Assembly: GCA_030530215.1 (NCBI GenBank)
Contig: JAUMVJ010000003.1
Location: 1-64,000, forward strand
Direction: 5' to 3'
Origin: Coriobacteriia bacterium
GTDB taxonomy: Bacteria > Actinomycetota > Coriobacteriia > Coriobacteriales > Eggerthellaceae
DNA length: 64,000 bases
Shown here: piece after piece, positions 18,525-27,137 of the stretch
How the letters are laid out: every line of letters starts with the position of its first letter
Position numbering within the stretch: the first letter of the stretch is position 1
The notes under the pieces: model-generated
Database searches by the model: none
Seen by the model: the letters and a program-made list of their open reading frames with translations, nothing else
Told to the model about the DNA's origin: nothing
Program-made: the position numbers and the translations under genes

Positions 18525-19316
18525 TTAAAGAAGCTCGTTCAAGCTGCCTGTGCGATATCCCTCCAGGTCAAGCGCCACATAGGCAAAACCGAGCGCCTTG
18601 AGCTTAGGCACCACTTCCTCACGGTGGCTCGCAATCTCGGGAATCTGCGCCGACGGCACCTCGATGCGCGCGATCTCGCCATGCACGCGCACGCGCACGT
18701 AGCCAAAGCCCGCAGCATGCAAAATCTCCTCGGCCTTGGCCACGCGCTCAAGACCTTCCGCCGTGATGGTGTCGCCGTAGGGAAAACGGCTTGCCAGGCA
18801 AGCGGCACTCGGCTTATCCCAGGTGGGAAGCCCTAACTCGCGCGAGTAAGCGCGAATTTCCTTCTTGGTCAAACCCGCCTCAAGCAAAGGGCTTTTCACC
18901 TCGAGCTCCTTGAGCGCCTTGGTGCCGGGACGATAATCGGATAAGTCGTCAAGGTTGGAACCATCCACCACCACGCTGCCGGGCAGAGCTTCGGCGGCCA
19001 CTTGTTTTACCTCGGCGAACAGAGCTTTCTTGCAAATGTAGCAACGGTCGGGCGGATTTTGTGCAAAACCGGGGAACTCGAGTTCGTTGGCTCGAACCAC
19101 CAACTGCGCAATCCCCTCTTCCTTTGCCCACTTCTCGGAGGCAAGAAAATCCGACTCAAGGTTTAAAAGCGAACGCGAGGTGATGGCAATAGCATTGCTG
19201 CCCAGTTCGTCGTGAGCGACCTTAAGCAGAAACGTGGAATCAACGCCTCCGGAATAGGCCACGGCAACCTTGCCGTAGCCGCGAAGGATGCTTTTGAGCT
19301 GAGAGAGTTTGTCCAT
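18525..19316 (-). CDS. larE: ATP-dependent sacrificial sulfur transferase LarE
   Basis: LarE (263 residues) donates sulfur to the pyridine dithiocarboxylate precursor of the nickel-pincer cofactor of lactate racemase and related enzymes. The PP-loop is AYSGGVDSTFL (residues 20-30). The DRCYICKK segment and ACLASRFPYG (the position of the sacrificial cysteine in characterised LarE) are both present. No larB, larC or larA is nearby, so the cofactor genes would have to lie elsewhere, or the protein may serve another thiolation. It sits beside a thiol and cysteine gene group, in the same orientation. Confidence 0.88.
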   Translation of the reverse strand: MDKLSQLKSILRGYGKVAVAYSGGVDSTFLLKVAHDELGSNAIAITSRSLLNLESDFLASEKWAKEEGIAQLVVRANELEFPGFAQNPPDRCYICKKALFAEVKQVAAEALPGSVVVDGSNLDDLSDYRPGTKALKELEVKSPLLEAGLTKKEIRAYSRELGLPTWDKPSAACLASRFPYGDTITAEGLERVAKAEEILHAAGFGYVRVRVHGEIARIEVPSAQIPEIASHREEVVPKLKALGFAYVALDLEGYRTGSLNELL

Positions 19317-19415
19317 GAAGGCTCCCTTATCTATTCAATTTGCGATGCGTGTGTTGCGCTATTCAAACGCGCAAAACCAAAAACTAAATTCAGGCGCGAA
19401 CTAGGTGTAGTCGAT

Positions 19416-19850
19416 CTAGATGCAGTAATTGTTGATTGCGGCGACCGAGGAGTGATCAAGGACGTCCTGCAGGCTGATGCTTGAAAGGTACTCCTGCTGC
19501 ACATCGTGCAGACCCTTCCACACGTAAAACTCCATGCAGGGAGTGCCGAAGTTGCACTCGAAGGTGTCGCCCTGCAGGCACGATGCCGGGGCAATGCTGC
19601 CCTCGGTTACCTTGAGAATGTCCAAGATGGTGATCTTGCTTGCAGAATTGGCCAGGCGATAGCCGCCCTGAGCGCCGCGAACGGAGCGGATGAGCCCCGC
19701 CGAGGTGAGGCTGGGCACAATCTGCTCCAAGTACTTCTTCGAGATGCCCGTGATGCGCGAGATCTCCTTAAGGGAAACCAGCTCCTCGCCGTGGGTGGCA
19801 AGAAGAATCATCAGGCGAACTGCGTAGGTTCCTTTGGTGGAAATCTTCAT
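19416..19850 (-). CDS. Rrf2 family transcriptional regulator
   Basis: A 144-residue regulator with the Rrf2 winged helix: MKISTKGTYAVRLMILLA, then ISRITGISKKYLEQIVPSL and the GAQGGYRLA wing. Three cysteines (Cys91, Cys99, Cys105 in CLQGDTFECNFGTPC) are spaced much like the Fe-S ligands of IscR, so it may carry a cluster or sense thiol status. It follows the glutamate-cysteine ligase gene by 9 bases and shares its transcript. cysK lies further upstream in the same direction. A CymR/IscR-like role in sulfur supply is a reasonable inference. Confidence 0.9.
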   Translation of the reverse strand: MKISTKGTYAVRLMILLATHGEELVSLKEISRITGISKKYLEQIVPSLTSAGLIRSVRGAQGGYRLANSASKITILDILKVTEGSIAPASCLQGDTFECNFGTPCMEFYVWKGLHDVQQEYLSSISLQDVLDHSSVAAINNYCI

Positions 19851-19859
19851 GTTCGCCTC

Positions 19860-21200
19860 CTAGTTCCCAAATGCCGGGACGCCGAGCCTGTTCGCGAGCA
19901 CCGTGCGCTCCGATTCCGAATCGATATCCTTGATGCTACCCCAATTCTTGTGCAATGCGTACTCATGAAGTTCATCAAGGTAGCTTGCTTCGTCGGCGGC
20001 GAGCGCTTGCGCGGCCAAAGAGAACAAAAGCTCGATCCAGGCCACCAGGGAATACCCATAGCACCTAGCGTTGAAGCCATCCTTGAAAATAGATTCGACG
20101 GCGGCGTCAATATCGGCCTTGCCGATGGGCCAAATGCCGTCCTTCACGCCCAGGACGCTCTCGATGGCGGCCAGGCTTTCCTCGCTGTAGAAAAGACCCT
20201 TCACCAAAGAGGTGTAGCCGGCCATAATGGCGGCGGGCAACGAGTCGGCAGGGCGAATCTCGACAAAACGCTTCAGGCGCACGTCGGGCCAGAACATCGA
20301 AAGCACGTGCTCAACATCGGCCTTGCTCATGGGCGCGTCCGCATACAAGTCGGCGGCCACCTTGCCTTCATCGGCACGCAGAGCGGGCGAGCTTGGATCG
20401 TCGGCGGCGGGGCGGGTAACGAAGATAGGGCGCGTGCCCATGATCCAATCAACGTAGCTGCCCACACCAAAGCCTTCGTCAAAGAGCCCCGGCACAACGC
20501 CGCAACGCAGAGAATCTACCTGCCGCCACAAGTCAAAGCGGGCGATGGGACGCTTGATGTCCTCGGCTTCGAAGACCGTGGTGCCGTCGGCAATCACCGC
20601 CAAAATCGGGGCAAGCGCGTTGGCAACGCGCATCTTACGGACAGCATCGGCCTCGTCGTGAAAATCAACGGAGACCTGCGTTGAGGCACTGGCGCGCATC
20701 ATGCGATGGCCCACCGTGCCAATTACGGTGAAATATTCATCCATGAAGGCGTAGCGACGCTTAGGGATAAGCGTCAAATCGAAAGCCTTCTTGGTGGGAT
20801 GATAGCCACCGTGGACAAGCTTCATATGGTGCTCGGCAAGGAAGGGATCGATGCGATCGCGAAAACGCTGATAGGCGGCAAGAACATCTTCCACCTTGGC
20901 AAAAGGCGCGATGCTTATCTCAACCTGCGCCGCCGGCTCGAGCGTGATTGATCCGTCCTCGGATGCCAAGCCAAGCAAGTCGCCTTCATCGTTGCAAAAA
21001 CGCTCCGGATAATACTGGCTCAAGTGCTCCAGGATGTCGGCAACGCCCGGCTGTCCATCGCGCCCGCGATAAGTCACGTCTTCGCCGTTGCTGGTTACCA
21101 CGAAATGCTCAACCTCAACACCGAGCTTGTCGCACACCTCGTGCGCGCCCTTGAGGATGTAGTCGATTACCGCTTGACGGTTCTGAGCCTTGTAATCCAT
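19860..21200 (-). CDS. Glutamate-cysteine ligase family protein
   Basis: A 446-residue enzyme of the GCS2 type (GshA/EgtA-like), which joins glutamate and cysteine through the gamma-carboxyl. The signals are GVEVEHFVVTSNGEDVTYRG, the SITLEPAAQVEISIAP active-site segment, MMRASASTQVSVDF and FVEIRPADSLP. No gshB is in the window, so the product may be gamma-glutamylcysteine itself or a precursor of another thiol. I choose the ATG at 21200 with a GAGGGG site; the frame is open to 21296 without support. It forms an operon with the Rrf2 gene. Confidence 0.85.
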   Translation of the reverse strand: MDYKAQNRQAVIDYILKGAHEVCDKLGVEVEHFVVTSNGEDVTYRGRDGQPGVADILEHLSQYYPERFCNDEGDLLGLASEDGSITLEPAAQVEISIAPFAKVEDVLAAYQRFRDRIDPFLAEHHMKLVHGGYHPTKKAFDLTLIPKRRYAFMDEYFTVIGTVGHRMMRASASTQVSVDFHDEADAVRKMRVANALAPILAVIADGTTVFEAEDIKRPIARFDLWRQVDSLRCGVVPGLFDEGFGVGSYVDWIMGTRPIFVTRPAADDPSSPALRADEGKVAADLYADAPMSKADVEHVLSMFWPDVRLKRFVEIRPADSLPAAIMAGYTSLVKGLFYSEESLAAIESVLGVKDGIWPIGKADIDAAVESIFKDGFNARCYGYSLVAWIELLFSLAAQALAADEASYLDELHEYALHKNWGSIKDIDSESERTVLANRLGVPAFGN

Positions 21201-21333
21201 AACCCCTCGATTCATCGAAAAGCGGCACGCCACCCAGGCGGCCTTGCCCTCGATCTGTTCGTCTTTTGAAGAAACAGGATACTGCACTTGGCGCATAGCA
21301 CCAGGCAGGCAGGCGCTTTACGCACAAAATGCA

Positions 21334-21365
21334 AAGGCCGACCGAGCATAAACCCGGCCGGCCTT
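21334..21365 (-). terminator. Terminator of cysK
   Basis: AAGGCCGACCGAG (21334-21346) pairs with CCCGGCCGGCCTT (21353-21365) with a few mismatches, just after the cysK stop. Read on the minus strand the stem is followed by a short T-containing flank. It separates cysK from the ligase-Rrf2 operon. Confidence 0.6.
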
Positions 21366-21383
21366 CGCGAAGCGAAGAGAGGA

Positions 21384-22313
21384 CTAGAAGTTGAACATAG
21401 CGGTGGAGAGGTAACGCTCGCCGGTATCGGGGAGGATAACGACGATGTTCTTGCCGGCGAATTCGGGGCGCTCGGCAATCTTCTTCGCAGCGGCAACGGC
21501 AGCACCGGAGGAAATGCCTACCAGCAGGCCTTCCTTGCCAGCGAGCTCGCGGCCGGTTGCGAAGGCTTCTTCATCCTCGATGGGAAGGACTTCGTCATAG
21601 ATGGAGGTGTCCAGGGTGTCGGGAACGAAGCCAGCGCCAATGCCCTGAATCTTGTGGGAGCCGCCGTGGCCCTCGGAAAGGACGGGGGAACCGGCAGGCT
21701 CAACCGCGAAGATCTTGACGTCGGGGTTCTGAGACTTCAGGTAGCGGCCAACACCAGTGATGGTGCCGCCGGTGCCAACGCCTGCAACCAGCGCGTCGAC
21801 CTTGCCCTCGGCGTCTGCCCAGATCTCGGGGCCGGTGGTTGCCTCATGGATTGCGGGGTTAGCAGGGTTGGTGAACTGGGAGGGGATCAAAGAGTTGGGA
21901 ATCTCGGCGGCAAGCTCGTCGGCCTTGGCGATGGCGCCCTTCATGCCCTTTGCTCCGTCGGTCAGAACCAGCTCGGCACCGTATGCCTTCATGAGGTTGC
22001 GGCGCTCAACCGACATGGTCTCGGGCATGGTGATGATGATACGGTTGCCGCGTGCGGCAGCCAGAGCGGCCAGGCCAACGCCGGTGTTGCCGGAGGTAGG
22101 CTCAATGATGACGGTGTCGGCGTTGAGTGCGCCCTTTGCCTCGGCTTCGTTGAGCATGGCCTTGGCAATGCGGTCCTTAACGGAGCCGGCGGGGTTAGTG
22201 CGCTCGACCTTGGCAAGAATCGTTGCCTTAAGGTCGTTGTTTTTCTCGAAGTTGGAAAGCTCGAGCAGCGGGGTGCCGCCGATGAGTTCTGCAACGTTCT
22301 TCTTGATAGCCAT
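21384..22313 (-). CDS. cysK: Cysteine synthase A (O-acetylserine sulfhydrylase)
   Basis: CysK (309 residues) makes cysteine from O-acetylserine and sulfide with PLP. Lys46 in PAGSVKDRIA is the PLP lysine. The TSGNTGVGLA substrate loop, GTGGTITGVGRYLK phosphate loop and GISSGAAVAAA motif are all intact. AAAGGAAG precedes the ATG. A structured leader of about 100 bases and a CCTA-N9-TAGG repeat lie upstream, so expression is probably regulated, with the nearby Rrf2 protein the obvious candidate. Confidence 0.96.
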   Translation of the reverse strand: MAIKKNVAELIGGTPLLELSNFEKNNDLKATILAKVERTNPAGSVKDRIAKAMLNEAEAKGALNADTVIIEPTSGNTGVGLAALAAARGNRIIITMPETMSVERRNLMKAYGAELVLTDGAKGMKGAIAKADELAAEIPNSLIPSQFTNPANPAIHEATTGPEIWADAEGKVDALVAGVGTGGTITGVGRYLKSQNPDVKIFAVEPAGSPVLSEGHGGSHKIQGIGAGFVPDTLDTSIYDEVLPIEDEEAFATGRELAGKEGLLVGISSGAAVAAAKKIAERPEFAGKNIVVILPDTGERYLSTAMFNF

Positions 22314-22328
22314 TTCGCTTCCTTTCTT

Positions 22329-22412
22329 GATCGGAGCTATGCACGCCCGATCGTCTGGCTGAGTCCCGCGCTGGTACGTGGGTGTTGTGCGGGGCGGGAT
22401 TTACACTCAGCC
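22329..22412 (-). ncRNA. Structured leader of cysK, candidate regulatory RNA
   Basis: The region between the presumed promoter and cysK can fold into two helices. The first pairs GGCTGAGTCCCGC (22357-22369) with GCGGGA (22394-22399) and CTCAGCC (22406-22412), leaving a 6-base bulge. The second, next to the ribosome site, pairs GATCGG (22329-22334) with CCGATC (22347-22352). I cannot match it to a known riboswitch class. It could be a regulatory leader or simply a stable 5' end. Confidence 0.35.
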
Positions 22413-22432
22413 CCTCTGTCGTTGGGCTAAAG

Positions 22433-22449
22433 CCTACTATTCCCCTAGG
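22433..22449. promoter_or_regulatory. Candidate Rrf2 operator before cysK
   Basis: CCTACTATTCCCCTAGG has arms CCTA and TAGG separated by 9 bases. On the minus strand it falls just downstream of a TTGCTA box that could be a -35 element of the cysK promoter. Rrf2/CymR proteins bind inverted repeats of about this size upstream of cysteine genes in Firmicutes. The link to the Rrf2 protein at 19416 is inference. Confidence 0.4.
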
Positions 22450-22550
22450 TTTTTAGCAATAAGAATTTTCAAAAAATTATGGCTGGCCAAGAATCACCTG
22501 GTCAGCCATAGATAATTGTTTCCCTTTGCCCGTCTATTTAAACCGCCGAG

Positions 22551-24047
22551 CTAGTCTTTTTCGTCTATTTCCTTAAGCTGGCGCATCAATTCTTCGCGCT
22601 TTTGGTCGCGCTCCTGCCGCAATTCCCGGTGCAGCTCCACGCGCCGCTGACGGCGCTCGGCCTTAGCCTGCTCTATCAGATCGTGACGCTTATGCTGCTT
22701 CTCCAGGCGTGCCTTGGCTTTGTCGACCTTGCGCTTACCGCGCTGGCTTTGCTCGACCAGATCCTCGTTCGCCAGCTCGGCAAAGGCAATGTGGTCGCCC
22801 ACGATGTCGGTAATATGACGCGGGTCCTGGGCCACTTCTTTAGCGGTCTCCACCGGATGAACGTCGGCAACGCGATAGGTAAGCTGAGCCAAAAGAGGCA
22901 TAACCAGCACCGTGATGGCGCCTGCTGCAACCAAAACCGAGGCCGTCTCGGAAGACATCGCGCCCGCCTTCGTGGCCACCGAGGTAACCGCCACAATCAA
23001 AGGCAGGGCGGTAGTGCAGTACAAAGCAACGCTCACGCGGTTGTGCGAAGACATCGTTTTGGTCTCGCGGTCAGTAGAAAGCGAAACATAAATGGGAACC
23101 GCGCGGATAATGAGCAAGGCGACGATGAAGCCCGCCAAAAGCAAGGGCTGGTCGAACACCGCCTTCAGATCGATCTTCGCGCCGGATACCACAAAGAACA
23201 CCGGGATGAAGAAGCCGAACGCGATGCCATCGAGCTTGTGCTCGAGGTCATGGTTGCCCGAAGGGATGATGTAGCGCAGAACGAAGCCCGCTGCGAAGGC
23301 GCCCAGCACCGCGTCCAAATCGAACACCGCTGAAAGCGCCACTAGGGCAACAAGTAGCAGCACCGTGACGCGCATGGTCGTCTGCGAAGTGGTGTTGGCG
23401 TTTTCCGCAAGGAAGCGATGGATCCGACTACCGGTTTTGCACGCCTTCGCAGGGATGACCGCGGCCAAAACCGCCACGGCGGCAAAAGCCAAAAGCACCA
23501 CGATGGTTTTCCACTCCGCGCGCGACGAAAGCAAAAGGGCCATGGCGATAACAGGCCCAAGCTCGCCCCAGGTGCCGTAGGCAAGAACGGAGTCGCCAAC
23601 ACGCGTATCGATGAGGTTTCGCTCCTTCAAAATGGGCATCAAGGTGCCCAGCGCCGTGGTTCCCAAAGCGATGGCCACAGCCACGCCGCCCAAATCGTTG
23701 AGCGAGAAATAAGGCGTCACCTGCGAGACCCCGGCAACCGCGGCAAAGCCCAAGGCAAGGCACACTAGCCAGGTGGCAAAACCACGTTTTCCCTGATGAC
23801 CGGTGATGTTTTTAGGGTCTATCTCAAAGCCGGCCAGCAGGAACAGGAAAGCCAGGCCCAACTCGGAAAGCAATTTGATGGAATCGGAAAGATCGATCAC
23901 GCCCGCCATGTTCGGGCCCAAAAGCGCACCCGCGATAAGCAAAAACACCGTCTCGGGGATGGGCTTTTTAGGGATGGAGTGCGCAATGATCGGGCATGCC
24001 GCCGCAACAAGCACGATGACGGCAAGCGATATCAGTTCTTCAGTCAT
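22551..24047 (-). CDS. Cation:proton antiporter, CPA2 family
   Basis: A 498-residue membrane antiporter with about 12 hydrophobic segments. The N-terminus has the CPA2 pattern: ISLAVIVLVAAACPIIAHSI, then PETVFLLIAGALLGP and LLSELGLAFLFLLAGFEID. The core has ALGTTALGTLMPIL and GAFAAGFVLRYIIPSG. The last 90 residues are highly charged and probably coiled-coil (KRKVDKAKARLEKQHKRHD onward) with no recognisable RCK domain. It exchanges Na+ or K+ for H+ across the membrane. The ATG with a GAAAGG site lies 18 bases after ybaK, so the two form an operon. Confidence 0.9.
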   Translation of the reverse strand: MTEELISLAVIVLVAAACPIIAHSIPKKPIPETVFLLIAGALLGPNMAGVIDLSDSIKLLSELGLAFLFLLAGFEIDPKNITGHQGKRGFATWLVCLALGFAAVAGVSQVTPYFSLNDLGGVAVAIALGTTALGTLMPILKERNLIDTRVGDSVLAYGTWGELGPVIAMALLLSSRAEWKTIVVLLAFAAVAVLAAVIPAKACKTGSRIHRFLAENANTTSQTTMRVTVLLLVALVALSAVFDLDAVLGAFAAGFVLRYIIPSGNHDLEHKLDGIAFGFFIPVFFVVSGAKIDLKAVFDQPLLLAGFIVALLIIRAVPIYVSLSTDRETKTMSSHNRVSVALYCTTALPLIVAVTSVATKAGAMSSETASVLVAAGAITVLVMPLLAQLTYRVADVHPVETAKEVAQDPRHITDIVGDHIAFAELANEDLVEQSQRGKRKVDKAKARLEKQHKRHDLIEQAKAERRQRRVELHRELRQERDQKREELMRQLKEIDEKD

Positions 24048-24065
24048 GTAAGCCTTTCATAAAGC

Positions 24066-24551
24066 CTAACGCGCCGTCAGGTCGGCCACGCCCACGGGGA
24101 TCGCCGCCTGAAGCGCTTCGAGCGTGGTTTGAATCTGCGCGCCCACGCGTCCGGCGCTGAACATAATCTCGTCGTAGAGTTCGGCGGACTCGTCGATGGT
24201 GGTGACGAACTGCTTCTTCATCCCCAAAGGAGAACAGCCCCCGTGCACATAGCCCGTCAAAGGCAAAAGTTCCTTCGACTTGATCATATGCACCGATTTC
24301 TCGCCAACGAAGGCGGCGGCCTTTTTCAAATCAAGCTCCTCGGCCACGGGAACCATGAACACATAGTGCTCGCCGGAGTGCCCCACCGTCACCAAGGTCT
24401 TGAACACCAGATCAGGGTCCTCGCCGCGCATCTGCGCTATCTCAACCCCCGACTTACCCTCGGCGCCCTCGAAGGAATGAAACTCATAGGGCATGCCCGT
24501 CCGTTCGATCTCGCGCACGGCGTTGGTCTTCTTCTCTTGCTTTTTCGCCAC
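24066..24551 (-). CDS. ybaK: Cys-tRNA(Pro)/Cys-tRNA(Cys) deacylase, YbaK type
   Basis: A 161-residue YbaK/EbsC protein that hydrolyses mischarged Cys-tRNA(Pro). It shows KTNAVREIERTGMPYEFHSF at the start, the DPDLVFKTLVTVG block with the conserved lysine, and TGYVHGGCSPLGMKKQF, the family signature. I start at the GTG at 24551, which follows GGAAGG by about 7 bases and gives the usual family length; the frame extends to 24599 without a ribosome site. Confidence 0.93.
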   Translation of the reverse strand: MAKKQEKKTNAVREIERTGMPYEFHSFEGAEGKSGVEIAQMRGEDPDLVFKTLVTVGHSGEHYVFMVPVAEELDLKKAAAFVGEKSVHMIKSKELLPLTGYVHGGCSPLGMKKQFVTTIDESAELYDEIMFSAGRVGAQIQTTLEALQAAIPVGVADLTAR

Positions 24552-24649
24552 GATGCAACCTTCCGATACGCGCACGGTCGAAGCCGCCCAACAACTCAAG
24601 CTTATATTACGTTATCCTTTATTGACACAGATTCATCTAAGGAAGCATC

Positions 24650-25651
24650 ATGCCCATCAGGATTCCCGATACTTTGCCGGCAACCGGCGTGCTTGAAAGC
24701 GAAAACATTTTCGTTATGACGGAATACCGCGCCATTCATCAGGACATTCGTCCGTTGCGCGTGCTTATCCTGAACCTGATGCCCACCAAAATCGAAACCG
24801 AGACGCTTATCCTGCGCAAGCTTTCCAACTCGCCTTTGCAGGTTGATATCGAGCTTTTGCGCACCGACAGCAATTCCTTCGACAACCAGATGGAACACAT
24901 GCGCGATTTCTACGTCACGCTCGACGAGATTCGCAACAAGCACTACGACGGCATGATCGTGACCGGTTCGCCCGTCAAAACGCAGAGCTTCGAAGAAGTG
25001 AGCTTCTGGCCTGAGCTTTGCGAGATTTTCGACTGGGCCAAAGAGCACGTGTTCAGCACCTTCTACATCAGCTGGAGCGCGCAGGCCGGCATCTACCATC
25101 ACTACGGCATAAAGAACCACCAGCTACCCGAGAAGAAACTGGGCATCTTCCCTCATCAGGTGGTCAAGCATTCTAGCCCGCTGGTGCGCGGCGTAAACGA
25201 CCTGGTTTGGGCGCCGCGCGCGCAGGCCGCCTTCATCAGCGCGGCCGACATCGAGGCGCATCCCGAACTTGAGCCCATCATCGTCGGCGGCTGGGAGGGC
25301 CTTACCAACTTCAAGGAATTGGCGGGCAACAGCGGCGCAAACGACGACGTTTACATCGCCAAGAGCACCGACAGTCGCCACTTCTTCGTGTTCGGCCACC
25401 CCGAATACGAAGCAGACACGCTCGCTCTTCAGTATCAGCGCGACCTTGAGGCAGGCAACGAAGCCGTAATACCGAAGAACTACTTCCCTGGCGACGACCC
25501 CACGGCAAAGCCCTGCGCGGTATGGCGCAGCGACGCCCAACTCATCTACACCAACTGGCTGAACTACTACGTCTACCAGGCAACACCCTACGATATAGAC
25601 TCCCTGACCATGGGCTTTCCTAACAAAGACAACGGACGCTTTTTGTTCTAA
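24650..25651 (+). CDS. metA: Homoserine O-succinyltransferase-like MetA, nucleophile Cys replaced by Ser
   Basis: A 333-residue MetA-family protein that would acylate homoserine at the first step of methionine synthesis. It has the N-terminal MPIRIPDTLPATGVLESENI, RVLILNLMPTK, GMIVTGSPVK and the GHPEYE motif carrying the catalytic His250 and Glu252. In characterised MetA the acyl-accepting nucleophile is Cys in the pattern CWGAQA. Here the segment reads FYISWSAQAGIYHHYG, so position 141 is Ser (codon AGC at 25070-25072). A ribosome site AAGGAAG precedes the ATG. Activity with a Ser nucleophile is uncertain; the rest of the protein looks intact. Confidence 0.9.
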   Translation: MPIRIPDTLPATGVLESENIFVMTEYRAIHQDIRPLRVLILNLMPTKIETETLILRKLSNSPLQVDIELLRTDSNSFDNQMEHMRDFYVTLDEIRNKHYDGMIVTGSPVKTQSFEEVSFWPELCEIFDWAKEHVFSTFYISWSAQAGIYHHYGIKNHQLPEKKLGIFPHQVVKHSSPLVRGVNDLVWAPRAQAAFISAADIEAHPELEPIIVGGWEGLTNFKELAGNSGANDDVYIAKSTDSRHFFVFGHPEYEADTLALQYQRDLEAGNEAVIPKNYFPGDDPTAKPCAVWRSDAQLIYTNWLNYYVYQATPYDIDSLTMGFPNKDNGRFLF

Positions 25652-25756
25652 GCGCTGGCTCCGGGCAAGCTTTAAGACTTCGATCTTCAAGGCGCCGCTA
25701 GGAATCGCGACCCTAGAACAAAGCCGCCAAACCTACCCCGTGCAAGATGAGCACAA

Positions 25757-25795
25757 AAAAGGTGCAGTCCAAACATGAGCTGCACCTTTTCGTTT
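25757..25795. terminator. Bidirectional terminator between metA and hom
   Basis: AAAAGGTGCAG (25757-25767) pairs perfectly with CTGCACCTTTT (25780-25790), with A-runs on one side and T-runs on the other. It can end both metA (plus) and the lysA-hom operon (minus). Confidence 0.88.
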
Positions 25796-25811
25796 TATAT
25801 GCCAGGCGCGC

Positions 25812-27092
25812 TTAGTCTACAACGCGGATGACGGAGGGGGCGCCGCCGGTGACGATGTCGAGACTCAAAATCTCGTCGATTGCATCGTTGATCTTACCCT
25901 CGTTGGCGGAGTGCGTGATGAACACCAAGTTCACGTCGTCGCGCTGCTTGTTGCCCATCTGCTGAACGGATTGCAGCGAAACCCCGTACTCAGAGAATAC
26001 CGTTGCCATCTTGGCCAGAACGCCAGGGCGGTCGGCCACGCGGAAGCGCAGGTAGTACTTCATTTCCAGGGTGGAGATATCCACAACAGGGCAGTTGTCG
26101 GGCACGGTGTAGCCGCCCAGAGCAGGAGCACCCTTTTCAAGACGACGAGCAATATCAACCACATCGCCCATCACCGCGGAAGCGGCAGGGCCGGCGCCGG
26201 CGCCTTCGCCGAAGAACATGGCCTCACCCACAGCGTCACCCGTAACGTAGATTGCGTTGTACACCCCGTTGACACTTGCCAGCTGATGATCAAGCGGGAT
26301 CATAGCCGGATGGACGCGAGCAACCACACCCTCGCCGCTACGCTCGGTGATGGCCAGAAGCTTCACGGCATAGCCCATGTCGTGCGCAGTGGATAGGTCG
26401 AGCGCACTCAAACGACGGATGCCTTCGGTATGCACCTGATCGATGGTGATCTTCACATTGAAGCCGATGGCAGCCAGAATCGCGATCTTGGCCGCAGCGT
26501 CGAAACCGTCGACGTCGGCGGTTGGGTCGGCCTCGGCGAAACCGTTGTCCTGCGCTTCTTTAAGTGCCTCGTCGTAAGAAAGGCCTGCTTCCATGCGCGT
26601 GAGCATATAGTTGGTGGTGCCGTTAACGATGCCGATGATCGAAGTGATGTCGTTAGCCCCCAAGGAATGCTTCAAGGGGCCGATGATGGGGATGCCGCCA
26701 CCAACGGAGGCACCAAATCCCAACTCAAGGTTGTTCTTATGGGCGAAAGCAGCAATCTCCTCGCCGGAAGACGCCATAACAGCCTTGTTGGCGGTAACCA
26801 CGTGCTTGCCGTTCTGCAGGGCCTCGGTGATCACGTCCTTGGCAATGCCGGTACCGCCAAACAGCTCGATAAGCAAATCAACATCGTCAGCCGAAACTAC
26901 CTCGCGGTAATCGGAGGTGAACAAAGAGCCCAGCCCGTGCGCCTCGGCCACTTCGGAGCTGCGCGAACAAATGCGCGTCAGCTGCAGGTCGATGCCGTAA
27001 CGAGACAGGAAATCATCGTGGTGCTTTTGAATGATGTCGATGCAGCCGGTACCAACGGTTCCGGTTCCGCACAAACCAACACGAATCGTCAT
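25812..27092 (-). CDS. hom: Homoserine dehydrogenase with ACT domain
   Basis: Homoserine dehydrogenase (426 residues) reduces aspartate semialdehyde to homoserine, feeding methionine and threonine. The NAD(P)-binding start is VGLCGTGTVGTG. The catalytic part shows NGKHVVTANKAVMA, GASVGGGIPII and GIVNGTTNYMLTRM. An ACT domain in the last 75 residues (YYLRFRVADRPGVLAKMATV) implies feedback control, usually by threonine. AGGAGG lies 6 bases before the ATG. It follows lysA by 45 bases in the same direction and faces metA, so the aspartate-family genes are grouped here. Confidence 0.96.
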   Translation of the reverse strand: MTIRVGLCGTGTVGTGCIDIIQKHHDDFLSRYGIDLQLTRICSRSSEVAEAHGLGSLFTSDYREVVSADDVDLLIELFGGTGIAKDVITEALQNGKHVVTANKAVMASSGEEIAAFAHKNNLELGFGASVGGGIPIIGPLKHSLGANDITSIIGIVNGTTNYMLTRMEAGLSYDEALKEAQDNGFAEADPTADVDGFDAAAKIAILAAIGFNVKITIDQVHTEGIRRLSALDLSTAHDMGYAVKLLAITERSGEGVVARVHPAMIPLDHQLASVNGVYNAIYVTGDAVGEAMFFGEGAGAGPAASAVMGDVVDIARRLEKGAPALGGYTVPDNCPVVDISTLEMKYYLRFRVADRPGVLAKMATVFSEYGVSLQSVQQMGNKQRDDVNLVFITHSANEGKINDAIDEILSLDIVTGGAPSVIRVVD

Positions 27093-27137
27093 TTGCTTCC
27101 TCCTAAAAACAAGGACCGATAAAACACGGGATGGAAT

